DNA of 35,463 bases from Betaproteobacteria bacterium (lineage in GTDB: Bacteria > Pseudomonadota > Gammaproteobacteria > Burkholderiales > Thiobacteraceae). This document shows positions 9,061 to 17,385 of the stretch, piece after piece; position 1 is the first letter of the stretch, and each line of letters starts with the position of its first letter. Below the pieces are notes generated by a model. That model had not been told where the DNA came from, did not search any database, and saw only the letters and a program-made list of their open reading frames with translations. Location of the stretch: contig JANYAU010000119.1 in NCBI GenBank assembly GCA_025361165.1, positions 1 to 35,463 of the forward strand. The letters are read 5' to 3'. Made by a program: the position numbers and the translations under genes.

Positions 9061-9230
9061 TAACCTACTCGTTACTTGGATAGATACATGAAGGGTAGCG
9101 GGTATCCCTGGAAATGGCAGTTACTGATTGTTTATTTTTCTTCGGGCGTTTAAAAAATCATGGCATCCTGATCACGTTGCGCTTGAATCTGTACCTGCCA
9201 CCCCAATCCTTTCAAATAGAGGAGACATGC

Positions 9231-9980
9231 ATGATATTCCGTCAACTTTTCGAGCCTATTTCGAGCACTTATACGTATTTGCTGGGCTGTGAAGACACGC
9301 GACTAGCCATCCTTATTGATCCCGTAATGCCGACCTGGGAGCGCGACCTGGAAGTGGTTCAAGCACTCGGGCTGAAGCTGGCCTACACCCTAGACACCCA
9401 TATCCACGCTGACCATCTCACCTCCGCCAGCAAGCTCAAACAAATGGCCGGCAGCAAAATCGCCGGCCCGTCCCTGGATCAATTGCCCTGCACGGATATC
9501 CCTATTGAAGAAGGCAAGCGGTTTCAGATGGGAAGCATACAAATCGACCCATTGCACACGCCGGGGCACACCGATAACCATTTTGCCTACCGCCTGGGCG
9601 AGCGCGTGTTTACCGGAGACGCTTTACTGATCGACGGTTGCGGCCGCACCGATTTTCAGAACGGCGATGCCGAAGCCTTGTATCGCTCGATCACAGAGAA
9701 ACTGTTTACCCTGCCCGACGAAACGCTGGTCTTCCCGGCACATGATTACGAAGGACGGCGCGTCTCCAGCGTGGCGCAAGAAAAGATCCGCAATCCGCGC
9801 CTCGGCGGCCACAAGAGCTTGCAGGAATTTGTGGCCATCATGCATGAGTTGAAACTCGCCTATCCCAAGTTTATTGACTACGCAGTGCCCGGTAACAAAG
9901 CGTGCGGGGCTTGCCCGCCGGGTATTCCAGAAGAGCTGCAAAAATATTGCGGCCAAATAAGCGACAGCCCGCAGGGGTGA
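9231..9980 (+). CDS. Persulfide dioxygenase-like MBL-fold protein (ETHE1 family)
   Basis: A 249-residue metallo-beta-lactamase-fold enzyme of the ETHE1/persulfide dioxygenase type, which oxidises glutathione persulfide to sulfite using one mononuclear iron. Metal ligands are visible: HIHADH (H57, H59, D61, H62), H113 in TPGHTDNH, D130 in FTGDALL and H171 in FPAHDYEG. GCGRTDFQ at 137-143 is typical of persulfide dioxygenases rather than glyoxalase II. The start at 9231 has AGAGGAG 6 bases upstream; the 39-residue upstream extension lacks conserved features. It suggests sulfide or persulfide handling in the host. No rhodanese or sulfide:quinone oxidoreductase gene is adjacent. Confidence 0.9.
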   Translation: MIFRQLFEPISSTYTYLLGCEDTRLAILIDPVMPTWERDLEVVQALGLKLAYTLDTHIHADHLTSASKLKQMAGSKIAGPSLDQLPCTDIPIEEGKRFQMGSIQIDPLHTPGHTDNHFAYRLGERVFTGDALLIDGCGRTDFQNGDAEALYRSITEKLFTLPDETLVFPAHDYEGRRVSSVAQEKIRNPRLGGHKSLQEFVAIMHELKLAYPKFIDYAVPGNKACGACPPGIPEELQKYCGQISDSPQG

Positions 9981-10073
9981 ACAGTCAGAAGAACCGGCCG
10001 CGCAGCGCATAGCGGAGTAATCTATCGGGCTGTAAACGGGATTCCCTATTGTAGGGAGAGAAGGTAAATCGCG

Positions 10074-10406
10074 ATGGCTGAGTTGGCGGCGCTACTGATG
10101 CTGGTTGGCATCGCCTGGTTTTGGCTGGAAAGCCTAGGGGTGCGTGAACGGGCGATCGCAATCGCCAAAGATTTTTGCGCCAAAGAAAACGTGCAGTTTT
10201 TGGATGGCGCGGTCGCTGCGGCTAGTCTCCGCCTAAGGCGCGATCACCGCGGCCGATTGGCGATCGCAAGAATTTACCAGTTTGAATTCACCGATACCGG
10301 AAACAATCGCCTAAAAGGCACGATCATCATGCTCGGCGACAAACTGGAAACGATGCATCTGGAGCCCTTTGGATTAAACGACATCACCGATAAATCCGGA
10401 GCGTGA
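10074..10406 (+). CDS. DUF3301 family protein
   Basis: A 110-residue protein of the DUF3301 type, common in beta- and gammaproteobacteria and of unknown function. One N-terminal hydrophobic segment (about residues 3-19, ELAALLMLVGIAWFWLE) likely anchors it in the inner membrane. The conserved features are VQFLDGAVAAASLRLRRD and the YQFEFTDTGNNRLKGTI block. GAAGG lies upstream of the ATG. A small hairpin (TCCCTA-TTG-TAGGGA, 10043-10057) sits directly before the ribosome binding site and may affect translation. The gene follows the persulfide dioxygenase by 93 bp on the same strand. Confidence 0.75.
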   Translation: MAELAALLMLVGIAWFWLESLGVRERAIAIAKDFCAKENVQFLDGAVAAASLRLRRDHRGRLAIARIYQFEFTDTGNNRLKGTIIMLGDKLETMHLEPFGLNDITDKSGA

Positions 10407-10459
10407 TGTAGGCCAGATACGCGTAGTGCGCGGCTACACCACGGGCATCTAGGACAGGA

Positions 10460-11905
10460 TTATTCATAGTTTGTTTTATGCAGCACACGCTTGGCAGGCA
10501 TGGTGGAGAGGGGTTCTTCCGCGCTTAGCACGGGAGCGTAGGCGTTAAATTGCGCACGAGTTTTGCTGGCTTCACGATGATTGCCGGCGCCAGTGCCGAG
10601 CATAAAGAAACTGACAAGCAAGAGGCCCGCGACAGTGGCAGCCAAGGTACCGTGACGCAAGCCGCGCTGCGCTTTTTCAATGCGGGATAGAATCACATCG
10701 CGCACATGTTGGCGTAATTCCAGCACCGTGATTTTCCCCTGTGCGGCGTACAACACTTCCGCGGGCATTTCCCGGTCAGCCCATGCACTGGTCATGCTGG
10801 AGGCGTACGCGCCCGCATATTTGATCTCGAACAAACCGCCTTTCAGGCGCGGGATATCTTCCGGATAAACGAACACGCCTTTCACGCGGTCCTTAGAGTA
10901 GTGCGTATTGCCATGGATACCGAGTGGCACAGTGCCCGCGCACTGCTCAGAAAAATGCGTGATCATGGCACCCTGCTCGTCATAGAGGCCGATGGCGAAG
11001 GAGGCATCTTCGTCGAGCTTGCCGAATTTGCTGAGATCGCCGAATTGGAAACGTGTGGCGTCGATGCCTATCATGGGCTGGCCGGATTTCTCGTATACCT
11101 GATTGATATGGCAATACAGACTCGCGGTGCTTGCCATAATGATGCGCCCCGGTTCGAGGATGAGATGCAGAGGGCGACCCAGGCGCGTTTGCAGATTTTC
11201 AATCAGCGCGCTGACTTGCCGGCCGTAATCGGCCACATCGGGGGAGGTGCCGGTTAAGTCATCGAACTCGATACCACCTGCGATATTGATGGCTTTAAGA
11301 TGCGTGAACACCTGCGGGTAGCGCAATACGGTTTCGCACAGCGTGTTGGCCGAATCCACTAAATTATGATTGCTCTGCGCCGTGCCGGCATAGCAATGAA
11401 TCATTTCTATTTTGACATCGATATTCTCCAGCGCGGAAACTTGCGCCAGCGTGATATCCATCTCGCCTTCTTTCGCATACACGCGCGCCTTCACGCCGGT
11501 ATCGATACGCACGCCGACCCCGCGCCCTGCTTGCATTTGGGCCACTTGGCGCAACTCCTCGAGCGAATTGCAGTTAATGCGTAGGCCGGGTATCGCCAGC
11601 AAAGTAAGGAAGTCGGTACGCGAATAATTGCTGCCCGAGACGATCACTTGCCGCGGCGCAAAATAACGCAGCGCACGCTGCGCGCCGAGCGGCGTGGTGG
11701 CCGTCATGCCATCCATATGGCGGCGCATGATGCGCAGAATGCCCGGGCAACGATTGCTGGGCGTAAAGTGATAGAGCCGTGCTTGTGGGAATGCCTGTCG
11801 CAGGCGGGTGATATTGTTTTTCAGAATAGCTTCGTTGTACACATACAACGGGGACCCATATGTTGCGAGCATGGGCTTGATCTGACCGCTGGGCAGTATT
11901 TCCAT
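10460..11905 (-). CDS. Membrane-anchored PLP-decarboxylase-fold protein lacking the PLP lysine
   Basis: A 481-residue protein of the ornithine/diaminopimelate decarboxylase fold (fold type III). Family landmarks are H170 in MIHCYAGTAQS, the INIAGGIEF glycines, EPGR at 251-254 and GAYASSMTS near 367. At the site where the family has YAVKAN, with the Lys that binds PLP, this protein reads LYHFTPSN; the aligned residue is T48. The second-subunit catalytic Cys region (GPxCxSxD) reads GNTHYSKD. It may therefore be a pseudoenzyme or use altered chemistry. A predicted membrane helix lies at about 420-440, followed by a 41-residue tail, which is unusual for this family. GGGAGG 5 bases upstream supports the ATG at 11905. 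Function unknown. Confidence 0.8.
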   Translation of the reverse strand: MEILPSGQIKPMLATYGSPLYVYNEAILKNNITRLRQAFPQARLYHFTPSNRCPGILRIMRRHMDGMTATTPLGAQRALRYFAPRQVIVSGSNYSRTDFLTLLAIPGLRINCNSLEELRQVAQMQAGRGVGVRIDTGVKARVYAKEGEMDITLAQVSALENIDVKIEMIHCYAGTAQSNHNLVDSANTLCETVLRYPQVFTHLKAINIAGGIEFDDLTGTSPDVADYGRQVSALIENLQTRLGRPLHLILEPGRIIMASTASLYCHINQVYEKSGQPMIGIDATRFQFGDLSKFGKLDEDASFAIGLYDEQGAMITHFSEQCAGTVPLGIHGNTHYSKDRVKGVFVYPEDIPRLKGGLFEIKYAGAYASSMTSAWADREMPAEVLYAAQGKITVLELRQHVRDVILSRIEKAQRGLRHGTLAATVAGLLLVSFFMLGTGAGNHREASKTRAQFNAYAPVLSAEEPLSTMPAKRVLHKTNYE

Positions 11906-12192
11906 ATCCACCTCCCTTATGAGTTGCAGCGACTCTACGCAAATAGCATAAGGCGGTCAACATACATGACCGTTAGGCTACGCGGCGGCTGCATTATTTT
12001 TTGAATTCTGGAGAGGTTGTGGATCAATCTGGTGCGGCATGCGTCATCGGCGTGCGCGGCATGATGAGCGCTTGGCGCTAAGTAATTGATGTAAATGAAG
12101 GTGATGCTGGGTATAGATGTTGCTAAGCACTATCTCGTGGCGCCGCAGCGCGCAAAGAGTTTGGCGTCTAGCGCGCCACTAGGAGAAGGCAA

Positions 12193-12375
12193 ATGAACAA
12201 TGCGTTATCCCTTGAGGCAGAGATCGCGTGCCTCAACGTACAAGAAATGGCGCAATTGGCGCAGAGCGTTTGCGACCAACTGCATCGTCTCGAAGCGCTC
12301 GTCGGCCGGACAATTAGTGTGCCGAATCAAGTACCACATACCGATGAAGCGGGGCAGCGCTACGTGTTTTTCTGA
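12193..12375 (+). CDS. Small hypothetical protein
   Basis: A 60-residue candidate with a good ribosome binding site (AGGAGAAGG ending 4 bases before the ATG). The N-terminal half is predicted helical (ALSLEAEIACLNVQEMAQLAQSV plus DQLHRLEALVG), suggesting a short amphipathic helical hairpin or coiled coil. The C-terminal part (TISVPNQVPHTDEAGQRYVFF) looks unstructured. I do not recognise it. It is read divergently from the PLP-fold gene, with 287 bp between the two starts, where I saw no other gene. Confidence 0.5.
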   Translation: MNNALSLEAEIACLNVQEMAQLAQSVCDQLHRLEALVGRTISVPNQVPHTDEAGQRYVFF

Positions 12376-12420
12376 GGCCTTCGATTTTTGTCCTGCATTA
12401 AGGCACTAGCTGGTGCGCGC

Positions 12421-12729
12421 CTACCCTTCCGCTTCGCCGTCTTCGTAAGGGTTGTCCACCAAGTGGAAGGGGTGATCGATAGGCATATCTTGGAATGCCT
12501 GCCGGGTTTCCAAAGATTCAAAATAGATGACCATATTGCCATCGACAATATAGGGATGGCCGGACAAATCTTCGATCTCCGCGCCAGTCATCGGATCAAC
12601 GCTGCTGATCATCAACCCTGGTTCGTGTAGGCGATGGCTTTGCCCTTGATCGCGCGGCAGACAATCCATCGCGATGGCATTGGGGGCATCGAAGGCAAGG
12701 CCATCATTACCTGTAAATAGAGGACTCAT
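12421..12729 (-). CDS. Hypothetical acidic protein
   Basis: A 102-residue unrecognised protein, acidic and without membrane segments or signal peptide. It contains LMISSVDPMTGAEIEDLSGHPYIVDGNMVIYFESLETRQAF, which looks like a small alpha/beta domain, and ends in an acidic tail (NPYEDGEAEG). The start at 12729 is chosen because AGGAG lies 7 bases upstream; 54 upstream in-frame residues lack support. It lies between a small forward gene and a membrane-protein gene on its own strand, 195 bp away. Confidence 0.6.
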   Translation of the reverse strand: MSPLFTGNDGLAFDAPNAIAMDCLPRDQGQSHRLHEPGLMISSVDPMTGAEIEDLSGHPYIVDGNMVIYFESLETRQAFQDMPIDHPFHLVDNPYEDGEAEG

Positions 12730-12924
12730 AGCAATCTCCTGTTTATCATCTCTAGCGATGGATGCGGCGTTGATGGTGGTAGGGTCGAAAGGTCTTGATC
12801 GCGAAGAGGGATACGCCACATCCCTCATGCATGTATGAGGTATAGCACGCCTACAGAGGATGATGGATTTATCTTGATGGCACCATGCCATGACTGCGTG
12901 GCAGGTTTGGCAAACACCGCTTGT

Positions 12925-13425
12925 TCAGTGAAAGCGATCTAAATTCCATCCTGTTTTTCTATCAGAAAACCACAGCAGCAGACAGATAGCGAATAGCGCA
13001 ATCCAGTAGTCGGTCGGCGCAAACCACAACCAGTGTTTGTGCCAAGGAATGTACGCGGCGCTAAAGTGTGCTAGTCCATAGGACGGATTGAGAACAAACC
13101 AGAGAAAGTCTTCGACCGTCCAAAACAGCATGATACAAGCGAGAATGCGGAACTCCACCCGCCACGACCACCGGGGCAAAAAGAATAAAGGAAAATGAAA
13201 AAATAGGGCGATACAGGGAAAGATCCAGGCGTGATAGCCAGTCATGGCACGCCCACCCCAGAAGATATCGAGCAGCCAGTGGTGTTCAATGCGCCAGGTC
13301 GGCAAATTTGCGGCCCAGCCGGCAGCGCCTTCGATTTGAATTTCTGTCTGCGCGAAAAAAAAGCTGAGTAAAACCACCCAAGCGAGTGTCAGCCATAATC
13401 GCAACGGACGATTTTCGATCGGCAT
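12925..13425 (-). CDS. Small polytopic membrane protein
   Basis: A 166-residue Trp- and Phe-rich integral membrane protein with four likely helices (about 8-25, 64-82, 90-112 and 138-153). The loop after helix 1 carries TEIQIEGAAGWAANLPTWR and WGGRAMTGYHAW, whose polar and aromatic residues look conserved and possibly functional. I do not recognise the family. It begins 5 bp after the stop of the glycosyltransferase gene on the same strand, so the two are almost certainly co-transcribed. It may act with the glycolipid product of that enzyme. Confidence 0.75.
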   Translation of the reverse strand: MPIENRPLRLWLTLAWVVLLSFFFAQTEIQIEGAAGWAANLPTWRIEHHWLLDIFWGGRAMTGYHAWIFPCIALFFHFPLFFLPRWSWRVEFRILACIMLFWTVEDFLWFVLNPSYGLAHFSAAYIPWHKHWLWFAPTDYWIALFAICLLLWFSDRKTGWNLDRFH

Positions 13426-13430
13426 GGTGC

Positions 13431-14564
13431 TTATCCGTGAGTGCGGCCCAACACCACGCCGAGCACATTGCGGGCGGCATCAGGGCGGCCGAGTGCGTGG
13501 GCTTTATTGCGCATCTCGGCGAGCTTGGCCGGATGCTCAAGCAAATAGCGGACGCGGTATTCCAGCGTCACGCCATCAAAGGCTTTGAGCGCCACCCCTT
13601 GTTCCAGCAGGAAATCGGCATTGCGTTCTTCTTGGCCGGGAATCGGCGCATTGACTATCATCGGTAAGCCCATCGCCAGGCATTCCGATGTCGTGAGTCC
13701 GCCAGGCTTGGTGATAACCAAATCGGCGCACGCCATCAGGCGTTCGACTTGATCAGTGAAACCCTGAGCCAGCAGCCTGCCCGGATAACGTGCGGCGAGC
13801 GTTTGTAACGCCGCCAAGGCGTGCGCATTTTTACCCGCTAGCACAATGAGCTGGAAATTTCCCTCCCAGGCGAGCAAGCGTTCGGCAATCGTATCCAAGC
13901 TGCCGAGTCCGGCGCCGCCGCCCATCAACAAGATAATCGTACGTTGCGGATCGAGGCCGAAGGCGCGCGCGCATTCGCTACGATCAAGCGTTTGGGCGAA
14001 GGCCGGCATGATAGGAATGCCGGTGACGTGGATCGTTTGCGGCGGAATGCCTTGGGCACGCAGACGGAACGCCACCTCATCGTTTGCCGCGAAATAACCG
14101 GCCATATGTTCATGCACCCACATCCGATGCAAATCGAAATCAGTCACTTGCACCCACACCGGGCAGGTAAGCCGTGCGGTACGTATCATCCCGGCTAAAA
14201 TTTCGGCGGGTAAAAAATGCGTGCAGATAATCGCATCAGGCTTGAACGCCGCAATTTCCTTGAGCAGCGCTTTGGTGTTCAGGCGCTCGACGCCGCGCCG
14301 CAGTTTTTGCATCGAACTGTCGGGCTGGGCCGCATTGGTGATTTGGTATAAGTAGCCCCACAGCGCCGGCGCTTTATTGACCAGCGTGATGTAAAAATCG
14401 GTATACAGCTTGCGAAAGCCCTTCGAGACGTAATCCATCACATCCAGGTGGGTTGCGGTCACGCCGCTGTTCGGCATATTGGCGTAAGCGCGAATGGCCT
14501 CGGCGGCGCGCATATGGCCAGCGCCTGCGGAAACACTTAATAACAGGATTTTTTTCTGCGGCAT
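13431..14564 (-). CDS. MGDG-synthase/UgtP-like glycosyltransferase (GT28)
   Basis: A 377-residue GT-B glycosyltransferase related to monogalactosyldiacylglycerol synthases and UgtP, which move a sugar from a nucleotide sugar to diacylglycerol at the membrane face. The N-terminal SAGAGH motif (residues 11-16) and following MGDG_synth domain are present. So is the GT28-type donor-binding motif ITKPGGLTTSECLAMGLPMIV, followed by PIPGQEERNADFL. It has no membrane helix and would be a peripheral membrane enzyme. Sugar and acceptor cannot be told from sequence. It is the upstream gene of a likely two-gene operon with the small membrane protein. Confidence 0.88.
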   Translation of the reverse strand: MPQKKILLLSVSAGAGHMRAAEAIRAYANMPNSGVTATHLDVMDYVSKGFRKLYTDFYITLVNKAPALWGYLYQITNAAQPDSSMQKLRRGVERLNTKALLKEIAAFKPDAIICTHFLPAEILAGMIRTARLTCPVWVQVTDFDLHRMWVHEHMAGYFAANDEVAFRLRAQGIPPQTIHVTGIPIMPAFAQTLDRSECARAFGLDPQRTIILLMGGGAGLGSLDTIAERLLAWEGNFQLIVLAGKNAHALAALQTLAARYPGRLLAQGFTDQVERLMACADLVITKPGGLTTSECLAMGLPMIVNAPIPGQEERNADFLLEQGVALKAFDGVTLEYRVRYLLEHPAKLAEMRNKAHALGRPDAARNVLGVVLGRTHG

Positions 14565-14698
14565 GATCGGATACTTTGTTGCTTTTTTACAGCGACAAAT
14601 CTAAGTCATCCTCTTATCTTGTGGAAGAGGAGTACAGGTGAGGGAGAGAAGTACGGTGAGGGCGCGGCAGTAGGCTGCACCGTTTTTTTTCGCAGCGG

Positions 14699-14818
14699 CT
14701 AAAACGGCCCTTGGCCCTTTCTTTCTTCTTTTTTAATTTTCTTCGCGGCCTTTTTTTCCTTCGGCGTTTTAACCGGTTGTTTCTTGACTGTCTTCTTGGT
14801 GTCCTGTGCTTTGCTCAT
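14699..14818 (-). CDS. 39-residue Lys-rich protein
   Basis: A short gene below common ORF length limits. The protein begins MSKAQDTKKTVKKQPVKTP and ends ERKGQGPF; 14 of its 39 residues are Lys. The evidence is an ideal AAGGAG 8 bases before the ATG at 14818 and a clean stop at 14699. Composition resembles the low-complexity Lys/Ala/Glu tails of small nucleic-acid-binding or histone-like proteins in betaproteobacteria, but I cannot assign a family. The gene lies between the glycosyltransferase and an 88-residue hypothetical gene, all on the minus strand. Confidence 0.65.
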   Translation of the reverse strand: MSKAQDTKKTVKKQPVKTPKEKKAAKKIKKEERKGQGPF

Positions 14819-14878
14819 TTCGCTTACTCCTTGGTTTGGAAATTCACTGTCTTGATGCAGGATGCTTCGTAGCGCTCA

Positions 14879-15145
14879 TCATCGCCGTTTGGATTGCCGT
14901 AAGGCCGGGTTCACGCGGTCGATATCGGCTTGGACTTGCGCGCGATTTCGCTCGTAGACGATCTCCCGCCCCATCACCGTCCCAGCGTAGGCGCTGCCGT
15001 TGCGGGTGGGTGTCAGATCGCACTTAACACTGTGTATGCCTTCACCGATCACCACCTGTATCCGCTCCGGCCGTTTGTTGAGAACCACAACGTCCATGGC
15101 TTGTCCGGTTTCGGTCACGCGCACCTTGATCTTTTCCGTGTCCAT
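14879..15145 (-). CDS. Hypothetical protein
   Basis: An 88-residue protein with no signal peptide or membrane segment. The beta-rich N-terminal part (KIKVRVTETGQAMDVVVLNKRPERIQVVIGEGIHSVKCDLTPTR) is followed by a charged helical tail (VYERNRAQVQADIDRVNPALRQ). I do not recognise it. The ATG at 15145 is preferred, with a GGGG-containing site about 10 bases upstream; a 13-residue extension to 15184 is possible. It lies 60 bp upstream of the Lys-rich gene on the same strand and may share its transcript. Confidence 0.65.
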   Translation of the reverse strand: MDTEKIKVRVTETGQAMDVVVLNKRPERIQVVIGEGIHSVKCDLTPTRNGSAYAGTVMGREIVYERNRAQVQADIDRVNPALRQSKRR

Positions 15146-15226
15146 TGCTTGGTTCCCCACTGTTTTGGTCTTGAGGCAGCGCAAAGGCGATGCGCGTGAT
15201 ACGCATCCTAAACCAAATAGGCATGC

Positions 15227-15568
15227 TTATTGGTCTTTTTTCTTACCCAATCTGTAAGCATCCACCATGCCGATAATCCAACAGGCAAGCAATACGATCG
15301 ACGCAATAGTAGCCCAGGAATTGTCGGTAGCGTTGGACGCTTGGGTGACGAGCGTAGAGACGCTATTGAGGTCAAGCATACCGCCATCTAACTGAATCTT
15401 GTCCAGCATAGCCGATGCTTGGTGTGCGGCTTGCGCTACCAGCACCCACAGGCTAACCAGGCTAAGCGCGATCAAAGCGCCACCACGGAAATAGTGTTTC
15501 AGGAAGAGATGCCCGGCGCCGGGAAACACCAAACCGGACCAGAGCACCGCTTTCATTGATTTAGTCAT
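15227..15568 (-). CDS. Small membrane protein (TM2-like)
   Basis: A 113-residue protein with an N-terminal helix pair and a C-terminal helix. The first part (VLWSGLVFPGAGHLFLKHYFRGGALIALSLVSLWVLVAQA) has the Pro-Gly-Gly-His-x-Phe-hydrophobic pattern seen in TM2-type small membrane domains. The last part is ASIVLLACWIIGMVDAYRLGKK, where the conserved-looking D-A-Y-R ends the helix. An extracytoplasmic loop of about 45 residues lies between. Function unknown. It is 69 bp downstream of the CigR-like gene on the same strand. Confidence 0.7.
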   Translation of the reverse strand: MTKSMKAVLWSGLVFPGAGHLFLKHYFRGGALIALSLVSLWVLVAQAAHQASAMLDKIQLDGGMLDLNSVSTLVTQASNATDNSWATIASIVLLACWIIGMVDAYRLGKKKDQ

Positions 15569-15637
15569 GGTTCATAAATCGCAATAAACAGTTGGCGGCG
15601 TCCCGATGCGGCAACCGCCATTCGACGCCTGAAGAAA

Positions 15638-16186
15638 TTACCGGTTCAGATCCTGAATCGCATCCACCACCATCCCGGTGCCAACCGCGATCAACAAAAT
15701 GTCGCTCGCCACGCGCACGTAGCGGTGGCCAGAAGGTGGCGGCTCTAGCTGCACCAAGACAGTTCGCGGTAGTTCGTAGTAGACCGCGTCTCGTGGCAGT
15801 GGTCGGCCTAGCACCCACTTCTTGGCTTGGCCGGGCGGCATGCAGCCGTTGTGTTTCTTGGCTAAGCCGGGCGGACAGCGCCCGGAGTGAAACTGCTCGG
15901 TGTAGTAGTCATGCAGGATGACCCGGTTGTGATCGCTGAAATGCGCGCGATCCTCCCCGTCATATTTGTCTCGACCGTGTTCCTTGTAGGAGTCGCCTCG
16001 GTCATGTTTTCCATGCTTATCTCGCCCTTGTTCATTTGACGAGTCACCCCTGTCTTCCTGTTCGTGTTTTCCTGCTTTATTTCCACCAGCCCAAGGCGGT
16101 GGATCGGCAAATGTCGATCCGGCGGCAAGCATTCCGGCGAATACGAGAGTCAGTGCAAGAGACGTTTGAAAGTTGAGTCGCTGCAT
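15638..16186 (-). CDS. CigR/RcnB-like secreted protein
   Basis: A 182-residue exported protein. A signal peptide (residues 1-27, cleavage near FA|DPPPW) is followed by a highly charged His/Lys/Asp/Glu-rich stretch (about 28-95, with repeated RGDS, GRDK and KHGK elements). A conserved C-terminal part contains CPPGLAKKHNGCMPPGQAKKW and the YVRVASDILLIAVGTGMVVDAI hydrophobic segment. The paired PPGLAKK/PPGQAKK motif is typical of proteins annotated as CigR-like or RcnB-like. The charged linker could bind metal ions. The start at 16186 is backed by GGAGA 8 bases upstream. Confidence 0.75.
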   Translation of the reverse strand: MQRLNFQTSLALTLVFAGMLAAGSTFADPPPWAGGNKAGKHEQEDRGDSSNEQGRDKHGKHDRGDSYKEHGRDKYDGEDRAHFSDHNRVILHDYYTEQFHSGRCPPGLAKKHNGCMPPGQAKKWVLGRPLPRDAVYYELPRTVLVQLEPPPSGHRYVRVASDILLIAVGTGMVVDAIQDLNR

Positions 16187-16327
16187 GATAGGTCTCCAAA
16201 AAGTTAGCCGTTGTCGGCCACGCTTATTAGCGCGCGACCCGAGATCCGAGGATAAACATGACACTCAGCGGTGTCGGTGCGCTGGGATACATAATACGGC
16301 GAATGCGCGGATAAGGTAATCCGCGCT

Positions 16328-17275
16328 TTAAAACCAAAACGATGTGTCTTTCAGCAAAAATTCATCATAAGGCATGTAATGCGAGCCATCGCAGGAAAAG
16401 GTCAAGCTGATCATGCCGTTAAAAATATTGATCGATGCCATGCGTAGATAAAAGGTCTGGTCGGTCAGACGTAAAGATTGCAGCGTGTTCATAATCCGCT
16501 GGATGTCGTCCTGCGGGATAGTCGCGTCAACCGGGTAGGGGCGTGACGGAAATACCAGGCAGATGTCCGGATCGCTCAGCGCTTCATTGTCCAGAATGCG
16601 ATAGCGGAACGGGTCCGCCATTGTCCAAATCGTGGCCTGGCTGCTGGAAAAGTGTATCTGACATTGAAAGACGCCGCGCTGCGTTAACAATTCTTCCAGG
16701 ATGGAAAAAGCTTGCTGCATATGACGGTCCATCGGACTTTCGACGCGGCTTTGTTGAAACACCACGCCGCGAATCGCCGGATCGCCTTTCACCTGGCGCC
16801 AAGCGCCGGGCTCTTCGTAGAGTTCCGAAGTGACCGGCAAATTGCGCAAGTCAAAATCGGCGCCGAGATAGCCCAGCGTTTGGCCATCCGCGCGCACGAT
16901 CTGCAAGGCCGTGAGCGACGGCCGGCTCCCCATCTGACTGATGTAGGCATCGGAGAGCAGAAAGCCCCAGGCGGGCACGGCTTCTTTCATGTACGGGCGC
17001 TGTGAGCGGTCGCGTCCAAAATGGTCCGGCACTACCCCCGCTTCGCCGACGTTGTCGCAGATTTGCAAACCATCGGTGTTCACACAGTACAGGAAGGTGC
17101 AATACGGGATGCTGGCGTAATCTTGCACGAGAATCGCATTGAGTTGCGCGCGGTCACCCCATGCCGGTGAACACTGCTCAGCCAGCTGCGCCAGCGGTTC
17201 GTGCAGTTTGCGTGCCAGCTCTTCGCGTTGCAGATAAATGCTTTCTTTCCATGAACCTTTCATGATGTTATCCAT
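16328..17275 (-). CDS. PDC/Cache sensor-domain protein
   Basis: A roughly 315-residue protein with a PDC/Cache-type ligand-binding domain at about 45-145. It is recognised by FLYCVNTDGLQICDN, the FGRDRSQRPYMKEAV motif and the ISQMGSRPSLTALQIVRADGQTLGYLGADFDL strand block. There are no flanking membrane helices and no attached signalling output domain, so it is a soluble stand-alone sensor. The C-terminal half is unrecognised. The start is uncertain: the ATG at 17275 has GAGG very close (1 base), while the ATG at 17263 has it 13 bases away. A partner transducer cannot be identified nearby. Confidence 0.7.
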   Translation of the reverse strand: MDNIMKGSWKESIYLQREELARKLHEPLAQLAEQCSPAWGDRAQLNAILVQDYASIPYCTFLYCVNTDGLQICDNVGEAGVVPDHFGRDRSQRPYMKEAVPAWGFLLSDAYISQMGSRPSLTALQIVRADGQTLGYLGADFDLRNLPVTSELYEEPGAWRQVKGDPAIRGVVFQQSRVESPMDRHMQQAFSILEELLTQRGVFQCQIHFSSSQATIWTMADPFRYRILDNEALSDPDICLVFPSRPYPVDATIPQDDIQRIMNTLQSLRLTDQTFYLRMASINIFNGMISLTFSCDGSHYMPYDEFLLKDTSFWF

Positions 17276-17385
17276 ACCTCGCTTGAATGAAGAATTGTCG
17301 CACGGCTGCGTGTATCGAAGATACTCATGGTATTGGATGGCTCATTAGATATTGGCTGCGGGGGATAGTTCAAGGACGGCGGTCA

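Noticed and set aside
14672-14692. Possible intrinsic terminator (short stem plus T8) on the plus strand
   Set aside because: The stem is only about four pairs and no plus-strand gene ends there.
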